Part shown: one piece after another, positions 8,655 through 16,846 of the stretch
Numbering within the stretch: the first letter of the stretch is position 1
Layout of the letters: every line of letters begins with the position of its first letter
From: Methylaequor sp002691245
GTDB taxonomy: Bacteria > Pseudomonadota > Alphaproteobacteria > Methylaequorales > Methylaequoraceae
Length of the DNA: 43,148 nucleotides
Direction of reading: 5' to 3'
NCBI GenBank assembly: GCA_002691245.1
Contig: NZHH01000044.1
Span: forward strand, 1-43,148
Program-made: the position numbers and the translations under genes
The notes under the pieces: generated by a model
Told to the model about the DNA's origin: nothing
The model's input: only the letters and a program-made list of their open reading frames with translations
The model's database searches: none

Positions 8655-9263
8655 ATGGACTCTAGCTCTATAAAAGATGTTAAAATTTCTCATCAAAACA
8701 AAGTTAGCCGAAAAGAAGCAGAAAAAGCTGTAGAAACCTTAATTAGATGGGCAGGCGACGATCCCAATAGAGAAGGTCTGAGGGAAACTCCAAAAAGAGT
8801 TATAAATGCTTATGAAGAGTTTTTTTCAGGTTATAAAGAATCCGCAGATAAATATCTATCTAAGACATTCGAAGATGTTCAAGGGTACAAGGATATGGTG
8901 CTGCTCAAAGATATTCCCTTCAACTCACATTGTGAACACCACATGGTTCCAATAGTTGGAATCGCACATATCGCATACATACCAGTAAAAAGAGTTGTTG
9001 GTATATCTAAACTAGCAAGAACAGTTGAAATATTTGCAAAGAGACTTCAAACGCAAGAAACAATGACGCAACAAATTTCTACAGCTATTGAAAAATCAAT
9101 GAAACCCAGAGGTGTTGCAGTTTACATAAAAGCAGTTCACCAATGCATGACCACCAGAGGAGTTGAAAAACCAAATGTTTCAACCATTACAAACTCGTTT
9201 CTTGGCGAGTTTGAAAAAGATTTAGATCTTCAAAAGAGGTTTTTAAGTTATATAATGGAATAA
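8655..9263 (+). CDS. folE: GTP cyclohydrolase I (FolE)
   Basis: Converts GTP to 7,8-dihydroneopterin triphosphate, the first step of folate/pterin synthesis; a cytosolic homodecamer. The 202-residue protein has the GTP cyclohydrolase I core with the zinc ligands Cys93 and His96 in SHCEHHMVP and Cys164 in VHQCMTTRGV. The substrate motifs DPNREGLRETPKRV and QTQETMTQQI are also present. It starts at the ATG after a weak purine-rich leader. Its stop overlaps the start of hisI (TAATG), a pairing common in Alphaproteobacteria. It is divergent from the FhcA-type amidohydrolase, which is suggestive because methanopterin synthesis also draws on GTP-derived pterins, but this gene alone is explained by folate synthesis. 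Confidence 0.97.
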   Translation: MDSSSIKDVKISHQNKVSRKEAEKAVETLIRWAGDDPNREGLRETPKRVINAYEEFFSGYKESADKYLSKTFEDVQGYKDMVLLKDIPFNSHCEHHMVPIVGIAHIAYIPVKRVVGISKLARTVEIFAKRLQTQETMTQQISTAIEKSMKPRGVAVYIKAVHQCMTTRGVEKPNVSTITNSFLGEFEKDLDLQKRFLSYIME

Positions 9264-9733
9264 TGGTTAAATTTAGTAAAAGAGAATCAGTGTTTCAGGT
9301 AGAAGAAGGCACAATTCTGCAACCCAAATTTGACGAAAATAATCTAATACCAGTTATAACAGTAGATTTTATAAATAACCATATCTTAATGCATGGCTAC
9401 ATGAATCCCAAAGCCTTTACAATGTCGATTGAAACTGGGGAAGCGCATTATTGGTCCAGAAGCAGAAAATGTTTATGGAAAAAAGGCGAAACAAGCGGGT
9501 TAACCCAAAAGATAAAAGAGATCATGGTAGATGATGATCAAGACTGCGTAATTTTTAAAGTGGAATTAGGAGGCCTATCCGCAAGCTGTCACGTTGGATA
9601 TAAGTCATGCTTTTACAGAAAACTCTCCAAAATAAAGAATAAATATTCACATAAACTTGAATTTAAAGAAAAAGAAAAGGTTTTTGATCCCAAAGATGTT
9701 TATGGTGATTCACCTAATCCAACAAAACTCTAA
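9263..9733 (+). CDS. hisI: phosphoribosyl-AMP cyclohydrolase
   Basis: Histidine biosynthesis step 3: opens the adenine ring of phosphoribosyl-AMP, zinc-dependent, cytosolic. Diagnostic motifs are HILMHGYMNPKAF, GEAHYWSRSRKCLWKKGETSG and the metal-binding DDDQDCVIFKVELGG ... SCHVGYKSCFYRKL. The length (156) indicates the stand-alone HisI form without a fused HisE phosphohydrolase. Translation is coupled to folE by a one-base overlap. No other his genes are nearby. Confidence 0.94.
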   Translation: MVKFSKRESVFQVEEGTILQPKFDENNLIPVITVDFINNHILMHGYMNPKAFTMSIETGEAHYWSRSRKCLWKKGETSGLTQKIKEIMVDDDQDCVIFKVELGGLSASCHVGYKSCFYRKLSKIKNKYSHKLEFKEKEKVFDPKDVYGDSPNPTKL

Positions 9734-10060
9734 TCAAGATAATTTAGATTAAAAAACCAAGTATTCTAAGGTAAATTTTAGAGTCTAGTGGTTTAGACAA
9801 CCTCACACTCCCTAATACTAGTTACCTGGAATATTAAACTTTCATTAAAAATAAATCTTTTGAAGACTCGTCAATTTTTGCGAAAGACTATGCCAGATTT
9901 AGAATAATCAAGATTTTAGTAATTTTGAACAAAGAAATATTAATGTATTCTGGAAAATTATTCAGAAAACTAGTGATTATTTACAAGGTTATTGTATTTA
10001 AAAATTACAATTGGTAGTATATTTAAGAATGTTATTTTAAAATTTATTGGAGGAAAAAAT
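9734..10060 (+). other. 327-bp gene-free leader region upstream of the aldehyde dehydrogenase
   Basis: This is the longest non-coding gap in the window. I see no convincing ORF; an in-frame upstream extension of the dehydrogenase from 9992 is AT-rich leader, not protein. The 5' part contains a potential long-range stem: AGGTAA (9769-9774) plus CTAGT (9785-9789) can pair with the contiguous ACTAG-TTACCT (9817-9827). An alternative hairpin GTCTA (9783-9787)/TAGAC (9794-9798) would compete with the CTAGT pairing. The 3' end carries a strong Shine-Dalgarno (GGAGG, 10049-10053). The rest is featureless AT-rich DNA. A regulated 5' leader is possible but unproven. Confidence 0.4.
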
Positions 10061-11581
10061 ATGGATGCTTCTGTACTAAACTACACTGTAAATGATAATG
10101 TTGGTAAGTTTTTGAAACAAACCCAAAAACTTTACATTAATGGCAAATGGATAGATTCAAAATCAGGCAAAACATTTGATGTCGAAGATCCTGCAACAGG
10201 AAAGAAAATATCTACCTGTGCAGCTGGGAATGAACAAGATATTAATGAAGCTGTAATGGCTGCCAGAAAGTGTTTCGATTCTGGAAATTGGCATGTCAAA
10301 ATACCACCAAATGAGAGAGGAAAGATTGTTTGGAAAATTGCAGAACTCATAGATCAACATACAGAAGAGTTAGCTCAATTAGAATCTCTTGATAACGGTA
10401 AACCAGTTGCTATAGCAGCAGGAGCTGATGTTGCGTTATCTTCGGACATCTTTAGGTATATGGCAGGATGGGCAACAAAGATTGAAGGTGAAACTATTCC
10501 AATTTCAGTTCCATACACCCCTGGTGCTCAGTATCACAGTTATACATTGCGGGAACCTGTAGGTGTGGTAGGACAAATAATCCCGTGGAATTTTCCTTTA
10601 TTAATGGCTGCATGGAAATTGTCGGTTGCTTTGGCTGCTGGATGTACAATTGTTTTGAAACCTGCGGAACAAACTCCTTTATCAGCTCTTAGGTTAACAG
10701 AAATAATCAACAATTCTGGATTATTACCTGATGGGACTTTAAACGTTGTAACTGGTTTAGGTGAGGAGGCAGGAGCTCCTCTTGCAGCACACCCTCAAGT
10801 AGATAAAGTAGCTTTTACAGGGTCAACTGAAGTAGGTAAATTAATCACAAAGGCTTCAGCAGGTAACCTTAAGAAAGTTTCACTTGAACTCGGGGGTAAA
10901 TCTCCAACAATAATTTTCCCTGATGCTGATATAGATGCAGCGATTGCAGGAGCCGCTAGTGCAATATTTTTCAATCATGGCCAATGTTGTTGCGCTGGTT
11001 CACGATTAATGGCTCATGAGAAAGTATTTGACAAAGTTACTGAAGGTATTTCAAAAATCGCTTCAAATATTAAAGTTGGTCCTGGAATGGATTCTTCTTC
11101 TGAAATGGGTCCTCTTGTATCTGACGAACAATTCCAAAAAGTTTCTGGTTACATTGAGGCAGGAAAAGCGGAAGGTGGAGAAATAGTAGCCGGCGGAAAG
11201 TATGACAACTCATCTGGGGGACATTTCGTACATCCAACTGTTTTTGCAAAGACAAATAAAGACATGTCCATTGTAAAAGAAGAAATATTTGGTCCCGTTC
11301 TCTGTGCTCAGCCCTTTTCAGACGAAGATCTTGATAAAATAGCTGATGTTGCAAACAATACTTCATTTGGACTCGCAGCTAGTGTTTGGAGTAAAAATAT
11401 AAGTACAGCGCACAAGCTGGCAGCTAAAATAAGAGCCGGAACTGTTTGGATTAATTGTCATAATATTTTTGACGCTTCACTGCCATTTGGAGGTTATAAA
11501 GAATCTGGGTGGGGTAGAGAAATGGGTCACGAAGTTCTTAAAAACTATACAGAACTAAAAGCAGTTACTGTAAATCTGTAA
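10061..11581 (+). CDS. NAD(P)-dependent aldehyde dehydrogenase (ALDH superfamily)
   Basis: Oxidises an aldehyde to its carboxylic acid; soluble. The start at 10061 is chosen over the longer frame from 9992 because GGAGG lies 7 bases upstream of this ATG and the protein then begins at normal ALDH length (506). Motifs seen: VGQIIPWNFPLLM, KPAEQTPLSALRL, FTGSTEVG, LELGGKSP (general-base Glu) and NHGQCCCAGSR with the catalytic Cys at residue 310, plus PFGGYKESGWGRE near the C-terminus. Overall it resembles the betaine-/phenylacetaldehyde-type ALDHs; the substrate cannot be fixed. Base composition is richer than its surroundings (38% GC in the 60 bases from 10561), which together with the strong ribosome-binding site and terminator suggests high expression. 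Confidence 0.93.
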   Translation: MDASVLNYTVNDNVGKFLKQTQKLYINGKWIDSKSGKTFDVEDPATGKKISTCAAGNEQDINEAVMAARKCFDSGNWHVKIPPNERGKIVWKIAELIDQHTEELAQLESLDNGKPVAIAAGADVALSSDIFRYMAGWATKIEGETIPISVPYTPGAQYHSYTLREPVGVVGQIIPWNFPLLMAAWKLSVALAAGCTIVLKPAEQTPLSALRLTEIINNSGLLPDGTLNVVTGLGEEAGAPLAAHPQVDKVAFTGSTEVGKLITKASAGNLKKVSLELGGKSPTIIFPDADIDAAIAGAASAIFFNHGQCCCAGSRLMAHEKVFDKVTEGISKIASNIKVGPGMDSSSEMGPLVSDEQFQKVSGYIEAGKAEGGEIVAGGKYDNSSGGHFVHPTVFAKTNKDMSIVKEEIFGPVLCAQPFSDEDLDKIADVANNTSFGLAASVWSKNISTAHKLAAKIRAGTVWINCHNIFDASLPFGGYKESGWGREMGHEVLKNYTELKAVTVNL

Positions 11582-11591
11582 AAGTTCAAAA

Positions 11592-11620
11592 AAAGCCAGA
11601 TTTAATAATCTGGCTTTATC
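11592..11620 (+). terminator. Rho-independent terminator after the aldehyde dehydrogenase
   Basis: An 11-bp perfect stem (AAAGCCAGATT at 11592-11602 with AATCTGGCTTT at 11607-11617) closes a 4-base loop and runs into a T-containing tract, 10 bases after the dehydrogenase stop. It is one of only two convincing hairpin terminators I found. It sits directly before the start of the DUF485 gene. Confidence 0.85.
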
Positions 11621-11622
11621 TT

Positions 11623-11907
11623 ATGATCACTAATAATAGAAAAGAAAAGGATTACATCAAATTTATTTTTCTTAATAAATTGATTGCCTTCAGTTTTTCT
11701 TTAGTTACATTAATCGTATATTTCTCATTTATACTAATAATTGGTTTTTATCCTGAGGTATTAGGTGTTTTTCTATTCGACTCTTTTATTACAGTTGGGA
11801 TTATAATAGGTTTATCAATTATTATTTTCTCAATATTCCTTACATTATTGTACACTTTAGTTGCAAACAACTTTCTGGACAAATTAAGAGAAAAAATAAA
11901 TAAATGA
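11623..11907 (+). CDS. DUF485 family small membrane protein
   Basis: A 94-residue protein with two long hydrophobic segments (about 18-42 and 52-76), as in DUF485/YjcH proteins, which are encoded next to ActP-type symporters and are thought to assist them. The pairing holds here: its end overlaps the start of the symporter gene by 4 bases (ATGA). The ATG lies almost immediately after the preceding terminator hairpin and has no obvious Shine-Dalgarno sequence, so translation may be leaderless or its promoter may overlap the terminator. Function beyond association with the transporter is unknown. Confidence 0.8.
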   Translation: MITNNRKEKDYIKFIFLNKLIAFSFSLVTLIVYFSFILIIGFYPEVLGVFLFDSFITVGIIIGLSIIIFSIFLTLLYTLVANNFLDKLREKINK

Positions 11908-13517
11908 CATTTGTAATTTTTTTATTATTGTACTTTTTCCCAACAACGACCACGGCAATCACCCATGATAAGAACAGCAATTACTTTGCTGCTATTATAT
12001 TTCTATTATTTGTTTTTGTTACGCTATTAATTACATACTTTGCCTCCAAAAAAACAAATATTAAGGAAAACTACTATGCTGCGGGAGGAAAAATTTCAGG
12101 TTTTCAGAATGGGCTTGCAATTGCAGGTGATTATATGTCTGCTGCTTCATTCCTTGGAATTTCTGGTCTAGTTTTCTTATCAGGTTTTGATGGTTTGATT
12201 TACTCAATAGGTTTTCTTGTTGGATGGCCAATTATTCTTTTTTTAATCTCAGAAAGACTTAGAAATCTGGGCAAGTTTACATTTGCAGATGTAACTGCAA
12301 TTAGACTAGAGCAATCTAAAATAAGAATCCTATCTAGTACTGGCACTCTGGTCACTATAATTCTCTATTTAATTGCTCAGATGGTTGGTGCTGGGTCTCT
12401 AATACAGATTTTATTTGGTTTACCTTATGATTTAGCAGTTTGGTTGGTAGGGATATTAATGATAATTTATGTTGGGTTTGGGGGAATGATTGCTACGACC
12501 TGGGTTCAAATAATAAAAGCATTTCTTCTAATTTTTGGTGCTTCCATTCTTGCTTTTTTAGTATTTAAAGAATTTTCATTCAGTTTAAGCAATCTTTTGA
12601 ACGAAGCAGTAAAAGTTCATGAAAGTAAAGAAGAAATATTATTTCCCGGTAAACTGATATCCGATCCAATATCAGCAATTTCATTAGGAATAGCTTTGAT
12701 ATTTGGAACTGCTGGTTTACCTCATATATTGATGAGATTTTTTACAGTACCAGATGCTAAAAGTGCTAGAATTTCTGCCTTTTATGCAACATCATTTATA
12801 GGTTATTTTTATATTTTAACATTTGTGATTGGTTTTGGTGCAATTGTTTTTTTATCACAAAACAATCTTTATTTAGATGAAACTGGTAATTTATTGGGCT
12901 CAAATAACATGGCAGCTATCCATTTGTCACATTCTATTGGTGGAGATATTTTTCTAGGATTTATTTCAGCAGTGGCTTTTGCCACAATTTTAGCAGTTGT
13001 ATCTGGTCTAACCCTAGCTGGGGCTTCAGCAATTGGCAGAGATTTTTACGTTTACGTCATGAAAAAGGGAAATACAAATGACAATAAAGAATTGCTAGTT
13101 TCAAAATTTTCAAGCGTCATTATTGGATTATTAGCTATTTTTTTGGGGATTTTTTTTGAAGAACAAAATGTTGCCTTTATGGTAGGGTTAGCTTTTGCTG
13201 TAGCAGCAAGTACAAATTTTCCTATTTTATTTTTGACTATTACTTGGAAAAGTTTAACCACGAATGGAGCGTTTTACGGTGGTTTAATAGGGCTTATAAC
13301 TACTATAACACTAGTGGTTCTAGGCCCAACTATTTGGGTTGAAGTCTTAGGGTTTGAAAAAGCTATTTTCCCATATAAATACCCAGCTTTATTTACGGTT
13401 ACTGTTTCATTTCTTTCTATAATTTTAATTTCTTTAAGTGACAAAAATGTTAACAGAATTGAAAATTTAGAAAAATTTAATAAACTAACTAAAAGAGCTT
13501 ACTTAGGAAAAGATTAA
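11904..13517 (+). CDS. solute:sodium symporter family permease (ActP-like, cation/acetate)
   Basis: Inner-membrane Na+-coupled carboxylate transporter of 537 residues with about 13 hydrophobic segments. It has the SSS/ActP pattern: ENYYAAGGKISGFQNGLAIAGDYMSAASFLGISG near the N-terminus, VYVGFGGMIATTWVQIIKA-like core, and GTAGLPHILMRFFTVPDAKSAR. The partnered DUF485 gene directly upstream supports an ActP-type assignment. Acetate or another short monocarboxylate is the likely substrate; the adjacent aldehyde dehydrogenase would fit a carboxylate-centred metabolism, though the terminator between them argues against one transcript. It is followed after a single base by a small HTH gene. Confidence 0.9.
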   Translation: MTFVIFLLLYFFPTTTTAITHDKNSNYFAAIIFLLFVFVTLLITYFASKKTNIKENYYAAGGKISGFQNGLAIAGDYMSAASFLGISGLVFLSGFDGLIYSIGFLVGWPIILFLISERLRNLGKFTFADVTAIRLEQSKIRILSSTGTLVTIILYLIAQMVGAGSLIQILFGLPYDLAVWLVGILMIIYVGFGGMIATTWVQIIKAFLLIFGASILAFLVFKEFSFSLSNLLNEAVKVHESKEEILFPGKLISDPISAISLGIALIFGTAGLPHILMRFFTVPDAKSARISAFYATSFIGYFYILTFVIGFGAIVFLSQNNLYLDETGNLLGSNNMAAIHLSHSIGGDIFLGFISAVAFATILAVVSGLTLAGASAIGRDFYVYVMKKGNTNDNKELLVSKFSSVIIGLLAIFLGIFFEEQNVAFMVGLAFAVAASTNFPILFLTITWKSLTTNGAFYGGLIGLITTITLVVLGPTIWVEVLGFEKAIFPYKYPALFTVTVSFLSIILISLSDKNVNRIENLEKFNKLTKRAYLGKD

Positions 13518-13518
13518 A

Positions 13519-13788
13519 TTGTTATTTGCAGATATTAATAATCCAACTACTCAAGAAATTAAAGATTGGATGATCAAAAGTGATCTTTCTATTAGTTCGG
13601 CATCAGAATTATTAGGAATAAGTAAAAGACAATTTTTAAGAATCATTTCTGGAGAATCCAAAGCCAAAAGAATACATTCTTTAGCAATGCAGATGATTTG
13701 GCTTATTAATGAAAATAAAAAAAATATTTTAAACAAAAGCTTAGAAGTTAATAGTCAAAAGAAAATCATTAAAATACCAATTAGATAA
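13519..13788 (+). CDS. small helix-turn-helix protein (putative regulator)
   Basis: An 89-residue protein with a Cro/XRE-like helix-turn-helix at about residues 15-48 (MIKSDLSISSASELLGISKRQFLRIISG). It has no other domain, and I do not recognise the exact family. The start used is TTG at 13519, one base after the symporter stop, with AGGA about ten bases upstream inside the symporter's last codons; the next ATG (13570) would cut into the HTH. Position suggests it is co-transcribed with, and may regulate, the symporter genes. It ends 2 bases from the convergent glycosyltransferase gene. Confidence 0.65.
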   Translation: MLFADINNPTTQEIKDWMIKSDLSISSASELLGISKRQFLRIISGESKAKRIHSLAMQMIWLINENKKNILNKSLEVNSQKKIIKIPIR

Positions 13789-13790
13789 AA

Positions 13791-14711
13791 CTAATCTCTA
13801 AATAATAAGAAATTCATTCTTTTATTTTCAGATCTAACCTTTTTTATAATATCCAAAATTAAACCAGAAAAAAAACTTAAAAAACAAAGTATCATTAAAA
13901 AACCTGCAAGAATTGCTGAAGGCATTTTTAATACCAATCCAGTTAAATAGAAATCTCTGATTACTGGCACTCCTATGATTAATGACAAGAAAAGAAAAAT
14001 TAAACTCATAAGAGAAAAAAATAACAAAGGTTTTTCATCTTTTATTAAAATTAAAATTAGTTTTAAAATTTTTACCCCATCTTTGAAAGTACTTAATTTG
14101 CTATATGATCCCTCCATTCTAGAGCTATAAATACAATCAAACTCGGAAACTGCCAGTCTTTGTTCTAGTGAATGAATTGTAAGTTCTGCTTCAATTTCAA
14201 ATTCCTTTGAATTTAAAGGAAAGGTTTTTACAAATCTTTTTGAAAAAACTCTAAAACCCGAAAAAATATCTGTTATGTCTTTGCCAAAGAAAAAATTAAC
14301 AAAGTTTGAAAAAAAACGATTTCCAATGACATGGCCCTTTCTATATGCAGACGAATCTTTGTGAACTCTTTTTCCCACCATCATATCATAATTATATTTG
14401 TCCATCATTAATAGTACTTCATATATTTTCGAAACATCGTAAGTGTCATCTCCGTCAACCATTACGAAATATTTGGCGTCAATTTCGTCAGAAAACATCT
14501 GTCTNACTACATTACCTTTTCCTTTCTTTTTAACATGACGAACTTCAGCACCGTTCTTTNTTGAAANTGAAACTGANCGGTCTNTAGAATCGTTGTCATA
14601 AACTATAATTNTTGATTNNGGAAGTTGCTTGTTAATCTTTTTTATTACACTTCCAATACATGCTTCTTCGTTCAAACATGGTATTTGTACTACTATATCT
14701 TTAAACTTCAT
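13791..14711 (-). CDS. family 2 glycosyltransferase, membrane-anchored
   Basis: GT-A fold glycosyltransferase related to polyprenyl-phosphate sugar transferases. The N-terminus has IPCLNEEACIGSVI, followed by a VYDNDS-type nucleotide-binding strand and the metal-binding DxD region VDGDDTYD (about residues 90-97). GHVIGNRFFSNFVNFFFG and DIFSGFRVFSKR are typical of DPM-like members. Two C-terminal TM helices (about 227-250 and 265-290) anchor it. Acceptor and donor are unknown; lipid carrier glycosylation or envelope decoration is likely. Its start overlaps the yaaA stop (ATGA). The first third contains eight masked bases that mix codon positions, so some residues there are uncertain. Confidence 0.85.
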   Translation of the reverse strand: MKFKDIVVQIPCLNEEACIGSVIKKINKQLXXSXIIVYDNDSXDXSVSXSXKNGAEVRHVKKKGKGNVXRQMFSDEIDAKYFVMVDGDDTYDVSKIYEVLLMMDKYNYDMMVGKRVHKDSSAYRKGHVIGNRFFSNFVNFFFGKDITDIFSGFRVFSKRFVKTFPLNSKEFEIEAELTIHSLEQRLAVSEFDCIYSSRMEGSYSKLSTFKDGVKILKLILILIKDEKPLLFFSLMSLIFLFLSLIIGVPVIRDFYLTGLVLKMPSAILAGFLMILCFLSFFSGLILDIIKKVRSENKRMNFLLFRD

Positions 14712-15466
14712 TGAGAAAGAAATATAAAATTATCAGAGCTTGATAAGGAATCTGAATATTTAAAGCCTAGGTCATTAAAATTTTTTATAAGATCGGTATC
14801 TTTAATTTGATTTTTTAAGATATATTTTGCCATACAACCTCTTAGTTTTTTTATTAACATTCCTATATTAGCAAGTTTTCCTTCCTTTTTCTTCTTGAAA
14901 TCAAAATTNATAANCTTGTAATTAAGATTGTTCTTATCGATAACCATTGAATATTCTTTAGACGCTAAGTTAAATANNAATTTTTGCTTATTTCTCTTCA
15001 TGTCTGAATTAANCTCAGTTGTNACTTTATCTTTCCAGAATTCATATAAATCACTNCCTATAATCGATGATGTNTTTGTTCCCATTTCAAGTCTATATGG
15101 CTCTATAAAGTCAAGTGGCTTTAAAATTCCATACANCCCTGANAGTATNCTTAATTCATTTTGAGCATATTCAAGTGATTTGCTATTAAAAGATCTTATT
15201 GANAACCCATTAAAAGTATCTCCAGAGAAAATATATGCAGCAGGTTTTCTAATATTACTGTCANTGGTAAATTGTTGAAACCTTTCATAATTAAGTATTG
15301 ATAGTTTTTCACTNATNTTCATTAGTGAAGATATTTTCAAACTATCAAGAGTTTTAAGTTTTTTTACNAATATCTTTGANNTATNCTCAAAAAGNGGTGA
15401 GGACTGNTTAAAGNNAAAGTCTTCTTTTTTTAAATCNAGATTTTTTGATGGNGAGATTATAATCAT
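14708..15466 (-). CDS. yaaA: peroxide stress protein YaaA (DUF328/UPF0246)
   Basis: A 252-residue protein with YaaA signatures: MIII-PSKN at the N-terminus, AAYIFSGDTFNG, an LSGLYGILKPLDFIEPYRLEMGT-like segment (about 115-140, partly masked) and a C-terminal lysine-rich part. In E. coli YaaA limits intracellular free iron and DNA damage during hydrogen-peroxide stress; its fold is a DNA-binding-like 'cantaloupe'. The predicted role here is cytosolic oxidative-stress protection. It overlaps the downstream glycosyltransferase start by 4 bases. It carries many single-base Ns without losing the frame. Confidence 0.88.
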   Translation of the reverse strand: MIIIXPSKNXDLKKEDFXFXQSSXLFEXXSKIXVKKLKTLDSLKISSLMXXSEKLSILNYERFQQFTXDSNIRKPAAYIFSGDTFNGXSIRSFNSKSLEYAQNELXIXSGXYGILKPLDFIEPYRLEMGTXTSSIIXSDLYEFWKDKXTTEXNSDMKRNKQKXXFNLASKEYSMVIDKNNLNYKXXNFDFKKKKEGKLANIGMLIKKLRGCMAKYILKNQIKDTDLIKNFNDLGFKYSDSLSSSDNFIFLSQ

Positions 15467-15511
15467 ATNAATATGATATAATAGAATTTAGAAAATATTA
15501 AATATATTATT

Positions 15512-15982
15512 TTATCTAACCATAGCCCANTGACCACTTTTTTCCCGACAAGCGGTTCCATATGAGTTTGATGTTTGGTCTCCTTTAACNTAAATATTTT
15601 CAATAAGCCTGCATTCTGGNGAACCATAATGTCCCATAATTTTAACAACTCCCCTATTNCCGCTTTTTGGNTTTTTCCAATAACCAGAATTCATTGCAAA
15701 GTTATTATCATTAATCTCTAGTATNCTNAGTGTTTCTTGCTTNAAAAAATAATAATCATCTTGATTAATAAATTCTACCAGATANGAACCTATCACTGCA
15801 CCTAGAGTAGACCCAATNGTTGTGGAAAGTAAATCACCATCTGAAAACTCATAACCAAAGTAACCTCCCACTGCAGTGGACGTTGTTTTCATAAAAGAAC
15901 TTTTATCAACATTAATGGAAGAACACGAGCTGACTAGAAAAATAATCAAAGTAAATAAAATAAGATATCTTTTATTTTTCAT
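15512..15982 (-). CDS. 17-kDa surface antigen-like lipoprotein (RT0821/Lpp0805-like C-terminus)
   Basis: A 156-residue predicted lipoprotein. The signal peptide ends in the lipobox LVSSC (lipidated Cys20). A glycine-zipper-like hydrophobic stretch follows (GGYFGYEFSDGDLLST..GSTLGAVIG, about 40-66), then a C-terminal domain ending ECRLIEN...YGTACREKSG.WAMV. That matches the CRE...YGTACR.pdG.W pattern of alphaproteobacterial/rickettsial surface antigens. The ATG at 15982 is preferred over an in-frame TTG at 15994 because GAGAG sits at Shine-Dalgarno distance. It overlaps the end of the upstream gene by 11 bases, so the two are coupled. Role unknown, probably outer-membrane or periplasmic structural. 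Confidence 0.75.
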   Translation of the reverse strand: MKNKRYLILFTLIIFLVSSCSSINVDKSSFMKTTSTAVGGYFGYEFSDGDLLSTXIGSTLGAVIGXYLVEFINQDDYYFXKQETXXILEINDNNFAMNSGYWKXPKSXNRGVVKIMGHYGXPECRLIENIXVKGDQTSNSYGTACREKSGXWAMVR

Positions 15983-16445
15983 AATATCTCTCAAGTATCA
16001 TGTTTCTATCAGTAAAATTATTTATGGATTTTGAAAAATTGTATGAACTTCTTTCTTCAATAGATTTAATAGAATAGCGATTTAAAGCAATTTTTTCTTT
16101 TAAGTTGTTTATGTAATTTAACTTATCAGCCCTTTGATTAACTACAAGAATAGAGGCTGCATGCTTATCAATAATAAAGTTTTTTTTATAAGCCAATGGA
16201 GATAATTTTTCAAAATAATTAGGAGAATAGCCTAAGGGCTCCATAAAACCNGTATCATGTAGTTGTTTTAAAACAAATCCTATTGAGCCTGCAAGTGTTG
16301 CATATTGCAAACTATAGCTAAGGCTTCTAGTTTTAGGGTTCTCGATTCCAGCTGCTCCTTCACTGCCAAAAACCTCACTAAAGGTATTGCTTTTTGAAGA
16401 AAAGGACCACAAAATTACTACAATGATTAAGATATTTTTGTACAT
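15972..16445 (-). CDS. hypothetical secreted protein
   Basis: I do not recognise this 157-residue protein. It starts with a likely signal peptide (MYKNILIIVVILWSFSSKSNTF). A central segment of small and hydrophobic residues (YATLAGSIGFVLKQLHD) could be membrane-associated, and a charged C-terminal half (RADKLNYINNLKEKIALNRYSIKSIEERSSYNFSKS) is likely helical. It is encoded between another small secreted protein and the 17-kDa-like lipoprotein, with the latter overlapping its end, so an envelope-associated role is the best guess. One N is present (16251). Confidence 0.6.
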   Translation of the reverse strand: MYKNILIIVVILWSFSSKSNTFSEVFGSEGAAGIENPKTRSLSYSLQYATLAGSIGFVLKQLHDXGFMEPLGYSPNYFEKLSPLAYKKNFIIDKHAASILVVNQRADKLNYINNLKEKIALNRYSIKSIEERSSYNFSKSINNFTDRNMILERYYEK

Positions 16446-16485
16446 ACAACTAAATTAACGACCTATAATCAGATTATTTAATAAT

Positions 16486-16776
16486 TTAAAAGTTTTTTTC
16501 CAACTCCTCTATCAACAATAATTGTTCTTGTATAGGCAATTGCCTAAAATAATTATTAGATATGGAACTTTTTCTATTCTCATAAAATTTTTCTACAACT
16601 TCGCTCTTAAGTTGATATCTATTAGTGGTATTGAGAGATGAATCAAAATATTGATCTGCAATAAATGCAGTTCCAATTCCAAGAAGAGCAATTTCAAAAG
16701 AATTTAATGAATTTGCTTCTTTTGTAGCTATAAAAATGAANATAATAGAAAAAATGATATTTTTTAAATTAATCAT
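16486..16776 (-). CDS. hypothetical small secreted protein
   Basis: A 96-residue unrecognised protein with an N-terminal hydrophobic signal segment (about 1-22), a short second hydrophobic stretch (IALLGIGTAFIADQYF) and a charged, probably helical C-terminus ending LLLIEELEKNF. It lies 40 bases upstream of the next secreted-protein gene on the same strand and follows the outer-membrane barrel gene. There is no motif to suggest chemistry. The existence of the gene is supported by the in-frame signal-like N-terminus and the operon-like position rather than by similarity. Confidence 0.5.
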   Translation of the reverse strand: MINLKNIIFSIXFIFIATKEANSLNSFEIALLGIGTAFIADQYFDSSLNTTNRYQLKSEVVEKFYENRKSSISNNYFRQLPIQEQLLLIEELEKNF

Positions 16777-16846
16777 GTNAATACTCTAAGTATTTATATT
16801 ATCTATAANATATTTTATTTTACAACCCACTTTTCTATTTGCTAAG

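Noticed and set aside
9781..9830. tRNA-like segment with a D-arm-like GTCTAGTGGTTTAGAC
   Set aside because: I could not complete a cloverleaf: no matching acceptor stem, anticodon stem or T-arm is present, so it is not reported as a tRNA or tRNA remnant.
9992..10060. 23-residue N-terminal extension of the aldehyde dehydrogenase
   Set aside because: The strong GGAGG is placed for the ATG at 10061 and the extension does not resemble ALDH sequence.
15463..15648. 61-codon minus-strand ORF overlapping the lipoprotein
   Set aside because: It is an out-of-frame shadow of the lipoprotein's C-terminal coding region, with several masked codons.
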